Source: Loktanella sp. S4079 (GTDB taxonomy: Bacteria; Pseudomonadota; Alphaproteobacteria; Rhodobacterales; Rhodobacteraceae). Taken from it: a DNA stretch of 64,000 nucleotides. The translations under genes and the position numbers were made by a program. The notes under the pieces were generated by a model. It made no database searches. It saw only the letters and a program-made list of their open reading frames with translations, and was not told the origin of the DNA. This document shows positions 18,840-28,566 of this stretch, one piece after another. Where the stretch lies: contig NZ_JXYE01000002.1 in the NCBI RefSeq assembly GCF_000967725.1, forward strand, positions 1,116,001 through 1,180,000. The letters are read 5' to 3'. Each line of letters begins with the position of its first letter. Within the stretch, counting starts at the first letter, position 1.

Positions 18840-21392
18840 TTATGCGTTTGAGCGGAATTTAACGCGATTTGCAATCGCAAGCTGCGCAGCTGTAAGCCGC
18901 GCAACCGGCACCCTAAACGGCGAACACGAAACGTAGTCGAATTGATGCTGCCGACAAAATGCAATGGCAGAGCGGCTTCCGGCGTGCTCCCCACAAATCG
19001 AGAGAATCACATCTTTGCGCCCTAGACGTCCGCGTTCCGCGCCAAGCGCGACCAGCTCTCCGACACCTTCGATATCAAGGGTGTGAAACGGGTCTTCGGC
19101 GTATACACCCTGTTGAACATAGGCCGACATAAACCGCCCCGCGTCATCGCGCGACAATCCATAGGTCATCTGGGTCATGTCGTTTGTACCAAAGGATAAA
19201 AACTCGGCATGGCCCGCGATATCTTGTGCCCGCAAAGCCGCACGTGGTGTTTCCACCATAACACCCAATCGATAGTTCAGCGCAGCTTTGCTCTGGGCAC
19301 GCACTGCATTCGCAACACCGTCTACGCGCGTTTTAACCAGTTCAACCTCGCGCATTGCGCTAACAAGAGGGATCATAATTTCGACCGAAATATCGACCCC
19401 GGCTTGGCCGACCTCGACCATTGCATCGAAAATCGCACGCGCTTGCATGTCGTAAATTTCTGGGATGGCGATCCCTAGACGAACGCCACGCATCCCAAGC
19501 ATCGGGTTATATTCGGTCAGCGCGTTGACACGCTCGGTCACCTCGGGGACGGGCAAGGCCAGTTGCTCGGCAAGATCGCGCAGCCCGGCCTTATCCGACG
19601 GCAAAAATTCGTGCAGCGGCGGATCAAACAGGCGAACACAAACGGTTTTGCCCTCCATGATCGTGAACAGCGCCTTAAAATCGTCACGCTGCATCGGCAG
19701 CAAACGATCAAGAACTGCACGCCGGTCATCTGACCCTTCGGCAAAAATCATTTCGCGCATCACGCCCAGACGGTCGCCTTCAAAGAACATATGTTCCGTG
19801 CGGCAAAGGCCGATCCCCTCAGCCGCAAAATTGCGCGCAGCTTGGGCGTCAGCGGGGGTGTCAGCATTCGCACGCACGCCAATGTCGCGGTAATCATCCG
19901 CCCATTCCAGCAACGTCTGAAAAGCACCATCAAGCGCGGCCTCAAGCATTGGCGGTTCACCCGCCAATATCTGCCCCGTCGTGCCGTCGACAGTAATCAC
20001 ATCACCTGCCGCGAATTTGCGTCCGCCGATCCCACGGATCACGCCGCGCTTGCGGTCAATCGACATATCCGACGCACCAACGACGCAGGGCAACCCAAGG
20101 CCCCGCCCGATAACCGCAGCGTGACTGGTTACACCACCGCGCATTGTCAGCACAGCTTGGGCGGCATGCATGCCGCGAATATCTTCGGGTGTTGTCTCTC
20201 TGCGGACAAGAACACAAGCCTCGCCACGCGCAGCGCTTGCTTGTGCCTCGGCCGCGGTAAGCACGATTCGCCCCGAGGCCGCACCGGGGCTGGCGGCAAT
20301 GCCACGCACAATCAAATCCCGCTTTGCGCGTGGATCGACTTGACGGTGTAGCAATTCAGAGAGAGCGGCTGGCTCGACCCGCATCACGGCCTCTTCTTTG
20401 GGGATGATCCCGTCATTCGCCAACGCCACGGCAATACGGACCGTCGCGCGTGACGACCGCTGTACGCGCACAGCATCCAAAATATGCAGGACACCATGTT
20501 CAATGGTGAACTTGATCTGCATCTCTTCTCGCAGCTTCAGTCGGGCCAAATCGCCAAATTTCAGAAGTTGTGCGAACACCTCTGGACAGCGTTCCTCGAG
20601 CGAAGCCCCCCGTTCGTCACGCGTCAGATACAGCGCGCCCTCGGTGTCACGCATGCTCTCGCCGCCTTGGCTCTGCGCGAGATAGCGACCGACAATCTTG
20701 GGCAGACCAGAATTCGCATCAACAAATTCGATCACACCTGATCCGCATTCGCCATGTCCAACCCCCAGCGCCATCGCCTGCACCACAAGGCCCAAGCCTG
20801 CATCAACGGGGGCACCTTTGGCTTGCCGTAATAGGCGCGCTGTCGTTCCATCCCATGCCCGCGCCATCGAACGCAAAACTTCGGCCAGTTGAACACCCGC
20901 ATCTTGGGGGAATGGCGCGTCGGTTTCTGCCTCGTAAGTGTCCAACATCGCCCTCAGGCCGTCGGCATCGGCAACGTCAGGCAAAAAGAACTCATCAGGA
21001 TCAAGCCGAGCAACGTGAATCGCATAGGATTGAACGAATCGCAGGTAGATCGCCGTTGCGGCCTCTGCCCCGATGGTCTCGCTCAGCATTGCGTGGCGGG
21101 CATCGTTCATGCCGACGTTCAACACCGCGCTTGGCCCCCCCCAATCAGGGTCAAGACTGGACGGGCGCACCGACAAAAGTGGCTGATCATCAAACGGGGC
21201 AAGTAACGCCGTCATATCAGGCATTTGGCCCTGCGCGATGCCACGCACCGCATCAAATGACAGGGCCACAGTGACCGGAACCGGCATGTCCAGACGGATC
21301 AGTCGCTGCAAACATTTGGCTCGCCCACCATGCACATCCGCCGACATTGCGGCGGTCGGTGTGATCAGCGTCAAAGGCTGTATGTTCATCAT
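18840..21392 (-). CDS. Pyruvate phosphate dikinase-like protein with divergent nucleotide-binding part
   Basis: About 850 residues with PPDK organisation: an N-terminal ATP-grasp region, a central swivelling domain with phospho-carrier His424 (GGVTSHAAVIGRG), and a C-terminal PEP/pyruvate barrel with LCRTEHMFFE, RLFDPPLHEFLP, EYNPMLGMRGVRLGI and catalytic Cys800 (SICGEHAG), ending VSCSPFRVPVARL as usual. The central and C-terminal parts look fully active. The N-terminal part departs from PPDK: LLSVRPSSLDPDWGGPSAVL stands where RSGA..SMPGMMDT is expected, and the DSGTGV..TRNP stretch becomes GECGSGVIEF. It may use a different nucleotide or phosphate donor. The start is uncertain (ATG 21392 or 21389, GTG 21401); no clear ribosome site. 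Confidence 0.85.
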   Translation of the reverse strand: MMNIQPLTLITPTAAMSADVHGGRAKCLQRLIRLDMPVPVTVALSFDAVRGIAQGQMPDMTALLAPFDDQPLLSVRPSSLDPDWGGPSAVLNVGMNDARHAMLSETIGAEAATAIYLRFVQSYAIHVARLDPDEFFLPDVADADGLRAMLDTYEAETDAPFPQDAGVQLAEVLRSMARAWDGTTARLLRQAKGAPVDAGLGLVVQAMALGVGHGECGSGVIEFVDANSGLPKIVGRYLAQSQGGESMRDTEGALYLTRDERGASLEERCPEVFAQLLKFGDLARLKLREEMQIKFTIEHGVLHILDAVRVQRSSRATVRIAVALANDGIIPKEEAVMRVEPAALSELLHRQVDPRAKRDLIVRGIAASPGAASGRIVLTAAEAQASAARGEACVLVRRETTPEDIRGMHAAQAVLTMRGGVTSHAAVIGRGLGLPCVVGASDMSIDRKRGVIRGIGGRKFAAGDVITVDGTTGQILAGEPPMLEAALDGAFQTLLEWADDYRDIGVRANADTPADAQAARNFAAEGIGLCRTEHMFFEGDRLGVMREMIFAEGSDDRRAVLDRLLPMQRDDFKALFTIMEGKTVCVRLFDPPLHEFLPSDKAGLRDLAEQLALPVPEVTERVNALTEYNPMLGMRGVRLGIAIPEIYDMQARAIFDAMVEVGQAGVDISVEIMIPLVSAMREVELVKTRVDGVANAVRAQSKAALNYRLGVMVETPRAALRAQDIAGHAEFLSFGTNDMTQMTYGLSRDDAGRFMSAYVQQGVYAEDPFHTLDIEGVGELVALGAERGRLGRKDVILSICGEHAGSRSAIAFCRQHQFDYVSCSPFRVPVARLTAAQLAIANRVKFRSNA

Positions 21393-21432
21393 ATGCTGCA
21401 CTGCGGCGTCACCTTATTCTGTGAGTGCAGCA

Positions 21433-21450
21433 TAGGGGGTTCCCCCCCTA
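21433..21450. repeat. GC-rich hairpin between glyS and the PPDK-like gene
   Basis: TAGGGGG, four bases, CCCCCTA: a perfect 7-bp inverted repeat in the 79-base gap between glyS and the PPDK-like gene. No T-run follows on the minus strand, so it may be a weak terminator or mRNA-protecting hairpin. A second, looser repeat (CTGCACT..AGTGCAG) lies beside it at about 21396-21430. Confidence 0.45.
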
Positions 21451-21480
21451 CTTAGCAAAGAAAACTTAAAGCTTTTGTAA

Positions 21481-23709
21481 CTAGCCTTCGATTTTATTCA
21501 GATCTGCAACAGTCAGACAGATATTTCGAATGCGTGACAATAGGTTAAGCCGATTGCGGCGCAAAATCTCGCTATCGGCGTTAACTTGCACATCGGTGAA
21601 AAATGCATCAATCGGCCCACGAAGTGCCGCCATAGCAGTCATCGCGGTGCTGAAATCTTCGTTTTTCATCGCTGGCGCGATCTTTGCATCTGCAGCATCA
21701 AGGGCAGAAAACAGCGCCTTTTCAGCGTCATCTTCGGCAAATTTAATGTCCGCACCATATGAATATTCAACGCCATCTTTTTCTTCGGCTTGGGTCAGGA
21801 TGTTGTTGGCACGTTTGAACCCCTGAATCAGGTTTTCACCGTCATCCGTCGCCAATGTCGTAGCCAAAGCCTCGGCCCGCTTAACCAGAAGCGTCAGATC
21901 ATCATTCCCCGGCATCGCAATGCAAGCGTCGATGATGTCGTGACGGATACCTTTGTCTTTGAGGAAGACTTTCAAGCGGTCGTGGAAGAATGAGAGGAGG
22001 TCGACAGAAGTCGCGACATTTTCCCACGCCGACTCGCTAGCCTCTTCACCGCTCAATAAAATCCAGTCCTTGAAGTGTTTTGCAACAATATTGTCGCTGT
22101 CGGCGTCAAACCCCTTGTTCTTCAAGAAGTCGCTCAGCTCCAAAGCGTTGCTCAAAGCCTCAGACGCGGAACGCGATATGTCGTCGAGAGATATTTTATG
22201 GGTGAACAGCGTTAACAGCTCAATAGATAGTTCATTTTGCCAAATTAGTCGAATAACACCCAACGCTGCACGACGCAGCGCAAAGGGGTCTTTCGATCCG
22301 GTAGGCTTCTCATCAATCGCCCAGAACCCGGTCAGCGTGTCGATCTTATCGGCCAGCGCTACGGCGACAGACACCGGCGCAGTTGGCACATCGTCTGACG
22401 GGCCAAGTGGGGAGTAGTGTTCTTGGCAGGCGGCGGCGACGGATGCGTCCAGCCCAGCCTCGGTCGCATAGTAGCGGCCCATCAGGCCCTGCAATTCTGG
22501 GAATTCAAAAACCATCTCTGATGACAGATCAGCCTTGGCCACGCGCGCGGCTTGCTCGGCCAGATCAGGGTCCGCCCCGACGCTTGGCGCGATTTCACGG
22601 GCGAGTGCAGCGATCCGTTCGATCCGCTCTTTCTGGCTGCCGAGTTTGTTGTGGAAGGTCACGTTTGACAGGCTGTCCAGCCACGGTTCCATCCCAGCCT
22701 TTGCCACGCGCAAATCATTTTCCCAAAAGAATTTCGCATCGGCCAGACGCGCCGATAGCACCTTTTGGTTACCTGCCAGAATGGTCGCGCCGTTGTCGGC
22801 GGTTTCCATATTGGCGACGGTTACGAAACGCTCAATCCGGTTGGATTTGGGGTTACGGACGGAAAAGAACTTTTGGTGTTCTTTCATGGATGTTTGCAGC
22901 ACCTCTGGCGGCAGACCGAGAAAATCATCGTCGATCTTGCCCAGCAACACCACGGGCCATTCAACCAGCCCGGCAACCTCTGCTAGCAGGCCACGATCTT
23001 CGACCACCTCAAGGCCCAATGCAAAGGCCTGATTGGTGGCTTCGTGCCAGATGGTTTCGGCGCGTTCATCGGCGCGCAAGATCACATTGGCGCGCTTCAG
23101 CTTGGCCTCGTAATCGTCGAACCCGGTGACGTTGAATGAATCAGGCGCAAGGAAACGGTGGCCGCGCGTGATATCGCCAGATGTGATGCCATCGATATCC
23201 ATCGGTACGACCTGCGCGCCGCCCTCGTCCGACAGAATGCAGATGATCGAATGCAGCGGGCGCACCCATTTCAACGCGCCGGCACCCCAGCGCATAGATT
23301 TGGGCCATGGGAAATTGCGGATCGCGTTTTCCAGTACCTCGGCAATGATATCCGCAGCCATGCGGCCCGGCTTTTCGATTATGGCGAAATAGACTTGGCC
23401 CTTTTTGTCGTCACGCACCTCGAGGTCTTCGCGTGCGACCCCTGCCCCACGCAAGAACCCCTCAACTGCTTTATCAGGCGCACCAACTTTGGGGCCTTTA
23501 CGCTCTTCGCGGGTTGCTTTGCTTTCGGCGCTAAGACCGTCAAGCGAGAGGGTCAGACGACGCGGCGTGGAAAATGCGGCAGCCCCCGCATAGGTCAGGC
23601 CCGCCTCGACCAGACCGTCCGTGACCAGTTTTTTCAGATCATCGGCAGCGCGTTTTTGCATGCGCGCAGGGATTTCTTCGGAAAAGAGTTCAATCAGAAG
23701 ATCAGGCAT
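21481..23709 (-). CDS. glyS: Glycyl-tRNA synthetase beta subunit
   Basis: The large subunit of the bacterial alpha2beta2 glycyl-tRNA synthetase, which supplies tRNA recognition and binding while GlyQ holds the catalytic site. The 742-residue product starts MPDLLIELFSEEIPARMQ, the family signature, and includes RRLTLSLDGL, WPKSMRWG, and the C-terminal anticodon-binding region ending RNICLTVADLNKIEG. Its ATG overlaps the TGA of the DUF6446 gene by one base (TGATG), so the trio glyQ-DUF6446-glyS is translationally coupled. The split alpha/beta form is standard in Alphaproteobacteria. Confidence 0.98.
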   Translation of the reverse strand: MPDLLIELFSEEIPARMQKRAADDLKKLVTDGLVEAGLTYAGAAAFSTPRRLTLSLDGLSAESKATREERKGPKVGAPDKAVEGFLRGAGVAREDLEVRDDKKGQVYFAIIEKPGRMAADIIAEVLENAIRNFPWPKSMRWGAGALKWVRPLHSIICILSDEGGAQVVPMDIDGITSGDITRGHRFLAPDSFNVTGFDDYEAKLKRANVILRADERAETIWHEATNQAFALGLEVVEDRGLLAEVAGLVEWPVVLLGKIDDDFLGLPPEVLQTSMKEHQKFFSVRNPKSNRIERFVTVANMETADNGATILAGNQKVLSARLADAKFFWENDLRVAKAGMEPWLDSLSNVTFHNKLGSQKERIERIAALAREIAPSVGADPDLAEQAARVAKADLSSEMVFEFPELQGLMGRYYATEAGLDASVAAACQEHYSPLGPSDDVPTAPVSVAVALADKIDTLTGFWAIDEKPTGSKDPFALRRAALGVIRLIWQNELSIELLTLFTHKISLDDISRSASEALSNALELSDFLKNKGFDADSDNIVAKHFKDWILLSGEEASESAWENVATSVDLLSFFHDRLKVFLKDKGIRHDIIDACIAMPGNDDLTLLVKRAEALATTLATDDGENLIQGFKRANNILTQAEEKDGVEYSYGADIKFAEDDAEKALFSALDAADAKIAPAMKNEDFSTAMTAMAALRGPIDAFFTDVQVNADSEILRRNRLNLLSRIRNICLTVADLNKIEG

Positions 23710-24239
23710 CAGTTCTGGCTTTCGGGTACAGGTGGGCAGCCTTCGGGTGCAGGGTCACCATCAAAGACGACCTCGCCACAGGCGTTAATTTCATGCCACG
23801 CGTAGGCGCGACCATCGGGATAAACAGCAACAATACGGTCGATCCCATAGTGGATGTTTTCAGTGCCAAGGAATGCAATCGCGGTGCCATTTTCCAGATC
23901 GGCACCGATTTGGCTGGCGTCAAAGCAATCAAACCAACCGGGCGCGACCAGAGGCTCTGCATCATCCTTGATGATATAGGTTTCGGTCAGCATTGCTTGG
24001 CTCAACTGGGTCGTGAAACACGCGCGATAGCGGATCGGGCTGCTGTTGGAATCAATCGCTTCAAAGCTGTCATAGATGATCGGCTCTGCCTCGCCAGTGA
24101 CGACTGAGGTGAGTTCGACCTGCGCATCTTCGGCGCCGACTTCTTCGTAGTAGGCGTAGATTTGAAGGTAGTATAGTGCAACACCTGCGACCAAAGCTGA
24201 CACGGCGATCCCCACAATTGCGATACGGTTCCAAGGCAT
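23709..24239 (-). CDS. DUF6446 family membrane-anchored protein
   Basis: A 176-residue protein with one N-terminal membrane helix ([19 protein letters not shown]) and an extracytoplasmic domain with four Cys (YRACFTTQ, WFDCFD, INACGE, PEGCPP), enough for two disulfides. It matches DUF6446, a family I know from Rhodobacterales, with no known function. I start at the ATG at 24239, which overlaps the glyQ stop (TAATG); a longer frame to 24287 lies inside glyQ. It sits exactly between the two glycyl-tRNA synthetase subunits, with one-base overlaps on both sides. Confidence 0.85.
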   Translation of the reverse strand: MPWNRIAIVGIAVSALVAGVALYYLQIYAYYEEVGAEDAQVELTSVVTGEAEPIIYDSFEAIDSNSSPIRYRACFTTQLSQAMLTETYIIKDDAEPLVAPGWFDCFDASQIGADLENGTAIAFLGTENIHYGIDRIVAVYPDGRAYAWHEINACGEVVFDGDPAPEGCPPVPESQN

Positions 24240-25159
24240 TATGCCGCTGCCCCGCCTGCTTCGGTTTGGACAAACGCGTCTGCGCATAGCTTTGCAAGTG
24301 CACGAACACGGCCGATATAGGCTTGGCGTTCAGTGACTGAAATCACGCCGCGCGCGTCGAGCAAGTTAAACAGGTGCGATGCCTTGATACATTGGTCATA
24401 GGCTGGGTGCGCCATGATGATCCGCTTGCCGGTTTTTGGGTCCTCTGCGGGCTGCTCCAGAATGCGTTGGCATTCGGCCTCGGCGTCTTTGAAATGTTGC
24501 AGTAGGATTTCCGTATCTGCCACGTCAAAGTTCCAGCGCGCGTATTCTTCTTCGGTTTGCTTGAATACGTCACGGTACAACAGAGGGCTGGGTGACTGCG
24601 GGTCGTTAAACGGCATGTCCATCACGTGATCTACACCCAAGACGTACATCGCAAGACGTTCAAGGCCGTATGTCAATTCGCCCGAGACAGGTTTACAGTC
24701 GTGGCCGCCAACCTGCTGGAAGTAGGTGAATTGGGATACTTCCATCCCGTCGCACCAGACTTCCCAACCAAGGCCCCAAGCTCCCAGTGTTGGACTTTCC
24801 CAGTCGTCTTCGACAAAGCGGATATCATGCAATGACGCATCAATCCCGATGGCAGCAAGCGACCCAAGGTACAACTCCTGCAAATCCGGTGGGCTTGGTT
24901 TGATCAAAACCTGATATTGATAATAGTGCTGTAGACGGTTTGGGTTTTCACCATAGCGACCATCGGTTGGGCGACGTGATGGTTGCACATAGGCCGCAGC
25001 CCATGCTTTGGACCCCAGCGCACGCAATGTCGTTGCGGGGTGGAACGTACCTGCACCGACCTCCATGTCGTAGGGTTGCAAAATAGCACAGCCCTTGCTG
25101 GCCCAATAGTTCTGAAGCCGCAGGATGATTTCCTGAAAACTGCGTGGTTTGTCTGCCAT
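24239..25159 (-). CDS. glyQ: Glycyl-tRNA synthetase alpha subunit
   Basis: The catalytic subunit of alpha2beta2 glycyl-tRNA synthetase: it activates glycine with ATP. The 306-residue product has the class II motifs expected of Gly[14 protein letters not shown] at the start, [20 protein letters not shown], the strongly conserved [19 protein letters not shown] and [15 protein letters not shown], and [15 protein letters not shown]. It is the first gene of the glyQ-DUF6446-glyS set; transcription may continue into the PPDK-like gene 88 bases beyond glyS. It is divergent from the protease-like gene at 25338. Confidence 0.98.
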   Translation of the reverse strand: MADKPRSFQEIILRLQNYWASKGCAILQPYDMEVGAGTFHPATTLRALGSKAWAAAYVQPSRRPTDGRYGENPNRLQHYYQYQVLIKPSPPDLQELYLGSLAAIGIDASLHDIRFVEDDWESPTLGAWGLGWEVWCDGMEVSQFTYFQQVGGHDCKPVSGELTYGLERLAMYVLGVDHVMDMPFNDPQSPSPLLYRDVFKQTEEEYARWNFDVADTEILLQHFKDAEAECQRILEQPAEDPKTGKRIIMAHPAYDQCIKASHLFNLLDARGVISVTERQAYIGRVRALAKLCADAFVQTEAGGAAA

Positions 25160-25337
25160 GATGACCCTCGTCTACGATTAAGGGTTCAATAGGCTGCTGC
25201 GCCCAAAGGGTCAATTGGGCAACGGGTCGCGATATAATGTTCTAAATTACCGCGAATTGTCCCCGAAACTCTTGCGTCTTGGGCATCAGGGGGCCAGTCA
25301 TGTTGGGAACGATGCAAAGAATATCTTTGGGGTAGAA

Positions 25338-27068
25338 ATGATTAGACTACTTGCGGCGCTCTGCGTATTGGGCGCTTCGACATTTTCGGCGACAGCACAA
25401 GACAATTACTGGGTTCAAATCGAAGCAAGACGAACCCTAACCGGCGCACAGGATCGCGCACGCGAATATGCAGGCACCATCGACTCGGTCCACGGATATT
25501 ACTTGGGCGACGGATTTTACGGCATTTTCATCGGGCCCTATACCGAAACAAACGCGCAAACCGCGCTGGGGACGCTGCTAAGCATGGGGGCTATCCCCTC
25601 GGATAGTTTCGTCAAAGACGGCAGCCGCTTTAAACAACAGTTCTGGCCCATTGGCGGCCAGCAAAATACGCGTGCAACGCTGCCAAGCGACGACACCGCC
25701 GCATTGGCTTCAAGCGTCGAAGACACCCCTGTGACGCCGAGCAACGAAACAGTTGCTGAGGCCCGCGCGTCAGAGGCCGAACTCAATCGCGAAGAGCGCG
25801 AAGAATTGCAAAAGGCCCTGCAATGGGCAGGCTTTTATAGCGCGGCAATTGATGGCGCCTTTGGCCGCGGCACCCGAAACGCAATGCAAGCGTGGCAGGT
25901 CGCCAATAATCGCGAAGCGACAGGGGTGCTGACGACACGCCAGCGGGCGCTGCTGTTTGAACAATATAACAGCGTTCTCGAAGGCACGAACATGCGTTTG
26001 GTGCGTGACGATGCTTCTGGCATTCAAATGCAGATCCCGACGGGCGTCGTTGCGTTTAGCGAATACAAACCACCTTTCGTTCGCTTTGACGCAAGCGCGG
26101 GCATCCCAGAGGTGCAGGTTCTGTTCATCAGCCAAGAAGGTGACGCTGGCCGTTTGCAGGGTCTTTATGAGATCATGCAAATCCTCAGCATTGTCCCGAC
26201 CGAGGGCGCGCGTCGCTTAACGGATACCGGATTTGAAATCGAGGGCATTGGGTCAGACATTCATTCTTACACGTCTGTCACTCGTGAAGGTACGGACATC
26301 AAAGGTTTCACATTGGTTTGGCCAGCAAATGACGATGACCGCCGTGAACGCGTTCTTGATATTATGAAGGCGAGCTTTACCCGGCTCGACGGAACGCTGG
26401 ACCCCAGCATTGCGCCCCCCGGTGAAGAACAAGCCATCGACATGGTCGCAGGCCTTGCCGTACGACAGCCGCAACTGTCACGCTCTGGTTTTTATGTTGA
26501 TGACGCTGGGATCGTTGTCACCACCCCAGAGGCCGTCGCGCAGTGCGACCGGATCACCTTGGACCGCGAATACGAGGCAGAGGTCATCGCAACCGATACC
26601 GACCTTGGGGTGACCTTGCTCAAGCCAGTCGATCAAATCGCGCCGTTGGACGTTGCCGAATTTGGTACACGCACACCTATTTTGCAGGACCAGATCGTTG
26701 TCGGTGGATATCCGTACAACGGCGTGCTTAGCGCCCCTACCCTGACCTTTGGGCAGCTTATTGATCTGCGCAGCCTAAATGGCGACGACCGTTTGGCACG
26801 TCTGTCCATTCTGCCCCAACCCAGTGACGCAGGTGGTCCGGTATTCGACAAATACGGTGCCGTGATCGGTATGCTTCAGCCACGGATCGAAGGATCATCG
26901 CAGGTTCTCCCCCCCGAGGTAAACTTTGCCGTGGACGCGGACCAGATCGTTGCGATGCTAAACTCCAATGGAATTGCCGCAACGACCAGCGAAGCCGCGC
27001 AAGAGATTTCCCCCGTTGCCATGACCCGTCACGCAGCCGACGTCACGGTATTGGTGAGCTGCTGGTAA
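25338..27068 (+). CDS. Secreted SPOR-like / peptidoglycan-binding / trypsin-like pseudoprotease
   Basis: A 576-residue exported protein. Signal peptide MIRLLAALCVLGASTFSATA is followed by a SPOR-like region (~25-95, YWVQIEARR to FYGIFIGPY), a peptidoglycan-binding helical domain (~150-212, LQKALQWAGFYSAAIDGAFG), a middle domain of unknown type (~220-360), and a trypsin/DegP-like domain (~383-560). In the last, the Asp-containing TDLGVTLLK is kept (Asp422), but the His position (TN-HVV in DegP) reads TTPEAV and the Ser position (GNSGGP) reads SDAGGP (Ala498). I infer a wall-bound protein that no longer cuts. The start at 25338 is chosen because the signal peptide begins there; upstream codons read as a non-family extension. 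Confidence 0.8.
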   Translation: MIRLLAALCVLGASTFSATAQDNYWVQIEARRTLTGAQDRAREYAGTIDSVHGYYLGDGFYGIFIGPYTETNAQTALGTLLSMGAIPSDSFVKDGSRFKQQFWPIGGQQNTRATLPSDDTAALASSVEDTPVTPSNETVAEARASEAELNREEREELQKALQWAGFYSAAIDGAFGRGTRNAMQAWQVANNREATGVLTTRQRALLFEQYNSVLEGTNMRLVRDDASGIQMQIPTGVVAFSEYKPPFVRFDASAGIPEVQVLFISQEGDAGRLQGLYEIMQILSIVPTEGARRLTDTGFEIEGIGSDIHSYTSVTREGTDIKGFTLVWPANDDDRRERVLDIMKASFTRLDGTLDPSIAPPGEEQAIDMVAGLAVRQPQLSRSGFYVDDAGIVVTTPEAVAQCDRITLDREYEAEVIATDTDLGVTLLKPVDQIAPLDVAEFGTRTPILQDQIVVGGYPYNGVLSAPTLTFGQLIDLRSLNGDDRLARLSILPQPSDAGGPVFDKYGAVIGMLQPRIEGSSQVLPPEVNFAVDADQIVAMLNSNGIAATTSEAAQEISPVAMTRHAADVTVLVSCW

Positions 27069-28517
27069 TCAGGTCCGCCAAAACTTGACGCTGAGGATGG
27101 TCAGCACGACCATGATCTCAAGTCGGCCAATAAACATGGCGATGGACAAGATCCACTTTGCAGTATCATTGATATGTGCAAAATTACCGGCGGGGCCAAT
27201 CTCTGGCCCTAGTCCGGGACCGATATTGGCAATCGCCGTCGCCGCCCCCGAGACCGAGGTGATGAAATCCAAACCGGTCATTCCCAAAAGAACTGCGGTC
27301 ACACCCAGCAACAAGATAAACGCCACAAAGAACGCCATGACAGAGTTCATGACATCTTCGCTAATCGCGCGCCCTTCAAAGCGCGGGGTAAAGATTCCAT
27401 GTGGCGAGTGGATTTGGCGGACTTGCGCTTTGATCGAGGCGAAAAGGATCTGATAGCGGAAAATCTTGACCGAGCAGGCCGTTGACCCCGCACAACCACC
27501 AACCAGACCGACAAAGAAAAAGATCACGACCGGAAACGTGCCCCAGGTCATGTAGTCGGCGCTGGAATAGCCAGTGCCTGACATGACAGAGACCACGTTA
27601 AACAGTGCTTCGCGGAACGCGAGCTCTGTAAATTCGCCCTCGCGCCCCCAAACCCACGCGGTGATCAGCAGTACACAAATCGTGATGACGGACAAAAACA
27701 CATGAATTTGCGTATCATGGATGAGAGGCTTTGCCGTACCCGCCATAAGCTGCACAAAGCGCACGAACGGCAGTGCAGCAAGGATCATGAACACTGTACC
27801 GACATAGTGTGCGACAGCACCAAATTCGCCGAATGAACTATCGTAATTGGCCATGCCCCCTGTCGAAACCGTTGTCATCGCGTGAACCAACGCATCAAAC
27901 GGCCCCATTCCCGACGCCCCATAGGCCAGGGCGCAGGCCACAGTCAGCCAAATATAGATGACAGAGATACTGCTTGCGATCTCACCCGCGCGGGGCAGGA
28001 TTTTCCCCATCGTATCAAATGCTTCTGAGCGGAAGATCTGCATCCCACCGACGCGTAGTTCTGGCAAGAATACCATCGCAACCACAATGATCCCGACACC
28101 GCCCAGCCACTGCAGAGTCGCGCGCCACAGTTTGATGCCCTCTGGCAGGGCCTCAAGCCCCTCAAAGGTCGTCGACCCCGTGGTGGTGAGGCCCGACATT
28201 GCCTCAAAAAACGCATTGGTAAAGCTGGCATTGGGAGCGCCCAACATCAAAGGCAGCGCACCAAAGACCGGCAAGGTCAGCCAAACCAAGGACGTCAGCA
28301 AAAAGGTCTGGCGCAGGTTCAAACCATGTCCGACGCCGTTCGAGCAAGCAATCGCAGTCAGACCACCGGTCAGAATCGTAATCACTGCGCTTTCGAAAAA
28401 CACGGGCCAATGCCCATTTTGCGCAAGCACATCGGCGAACAAGGACACAAGCATTGTCGCCCCAAGCGCGGCAACAAGCAGTCCTACAACATATCCAACA
28501 GGGCGTAAGTCAAGCAT
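27069..28517 (-). CDS. trkH: TrkH-type potassium uptake channel subunit
   Basis: The membrane-embedded K+-conducting subunit of a Trk/Ktr transporter, 482 residues with about ten helices. The four pore loops typical of the family are visible, for example SGLTTTGSTTF, TTVSTGGMANYD, SVMSGTGYSS and GAATAIANIGPGLG, each with the Gly of the selectivity filter. The cytoplasmic gate subunit TrkA is not in the window. The gene ends at the base directly after the stop of the convergent pseudoprotease gene, with no room for a terminator between them. Confidence 0.95.
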   Translation of the reverse strand: MLDLRPVGYVVGLLVAALGATMLVSLFADVLAQNGHWPVFFESAVITILTGGLTAIACSNGVGHGLNLRQTFLLTSLVWLTLPVFGALPLMLGAPNASFTNAFFEAMSGLTTTGSTTFEGLEALPEGIKLWRATLQWLGGVGIIVVAMVFLPELRVGGMQIFRSEAFDTMGKILPRAGEIASSISVIYIWLTVACALAYGASGMGPFDALVHAMTTVSTGGMANYDSSFGEFGAVAHYVGTVFMILAALPFVRFVQLMAGTAKPLIHDTQIHVFLSVITICVLLITAWVWGREGEFTELAFREALFNVVSVMSGTGYSSADYMTWGTFPVVIFFFVGLVGGCAGSTACSVKIFRYQILFASIKAQVRQIHSPHGIFTPRFEGRAISEDVMNSVMAFFVAFILLLGVTAVLLGMTGLDFITSVSGAATAIANIGPGLGPEIGPAGNFAHINDTAKWILSIAMFIGRLEIMVVLTILSVKFWRT

Positions 28518-28566
28518 GTCGCAGCGTTGAACCGACGGCGCGGCAGTGTCAAGAATGGGCGGCCAT

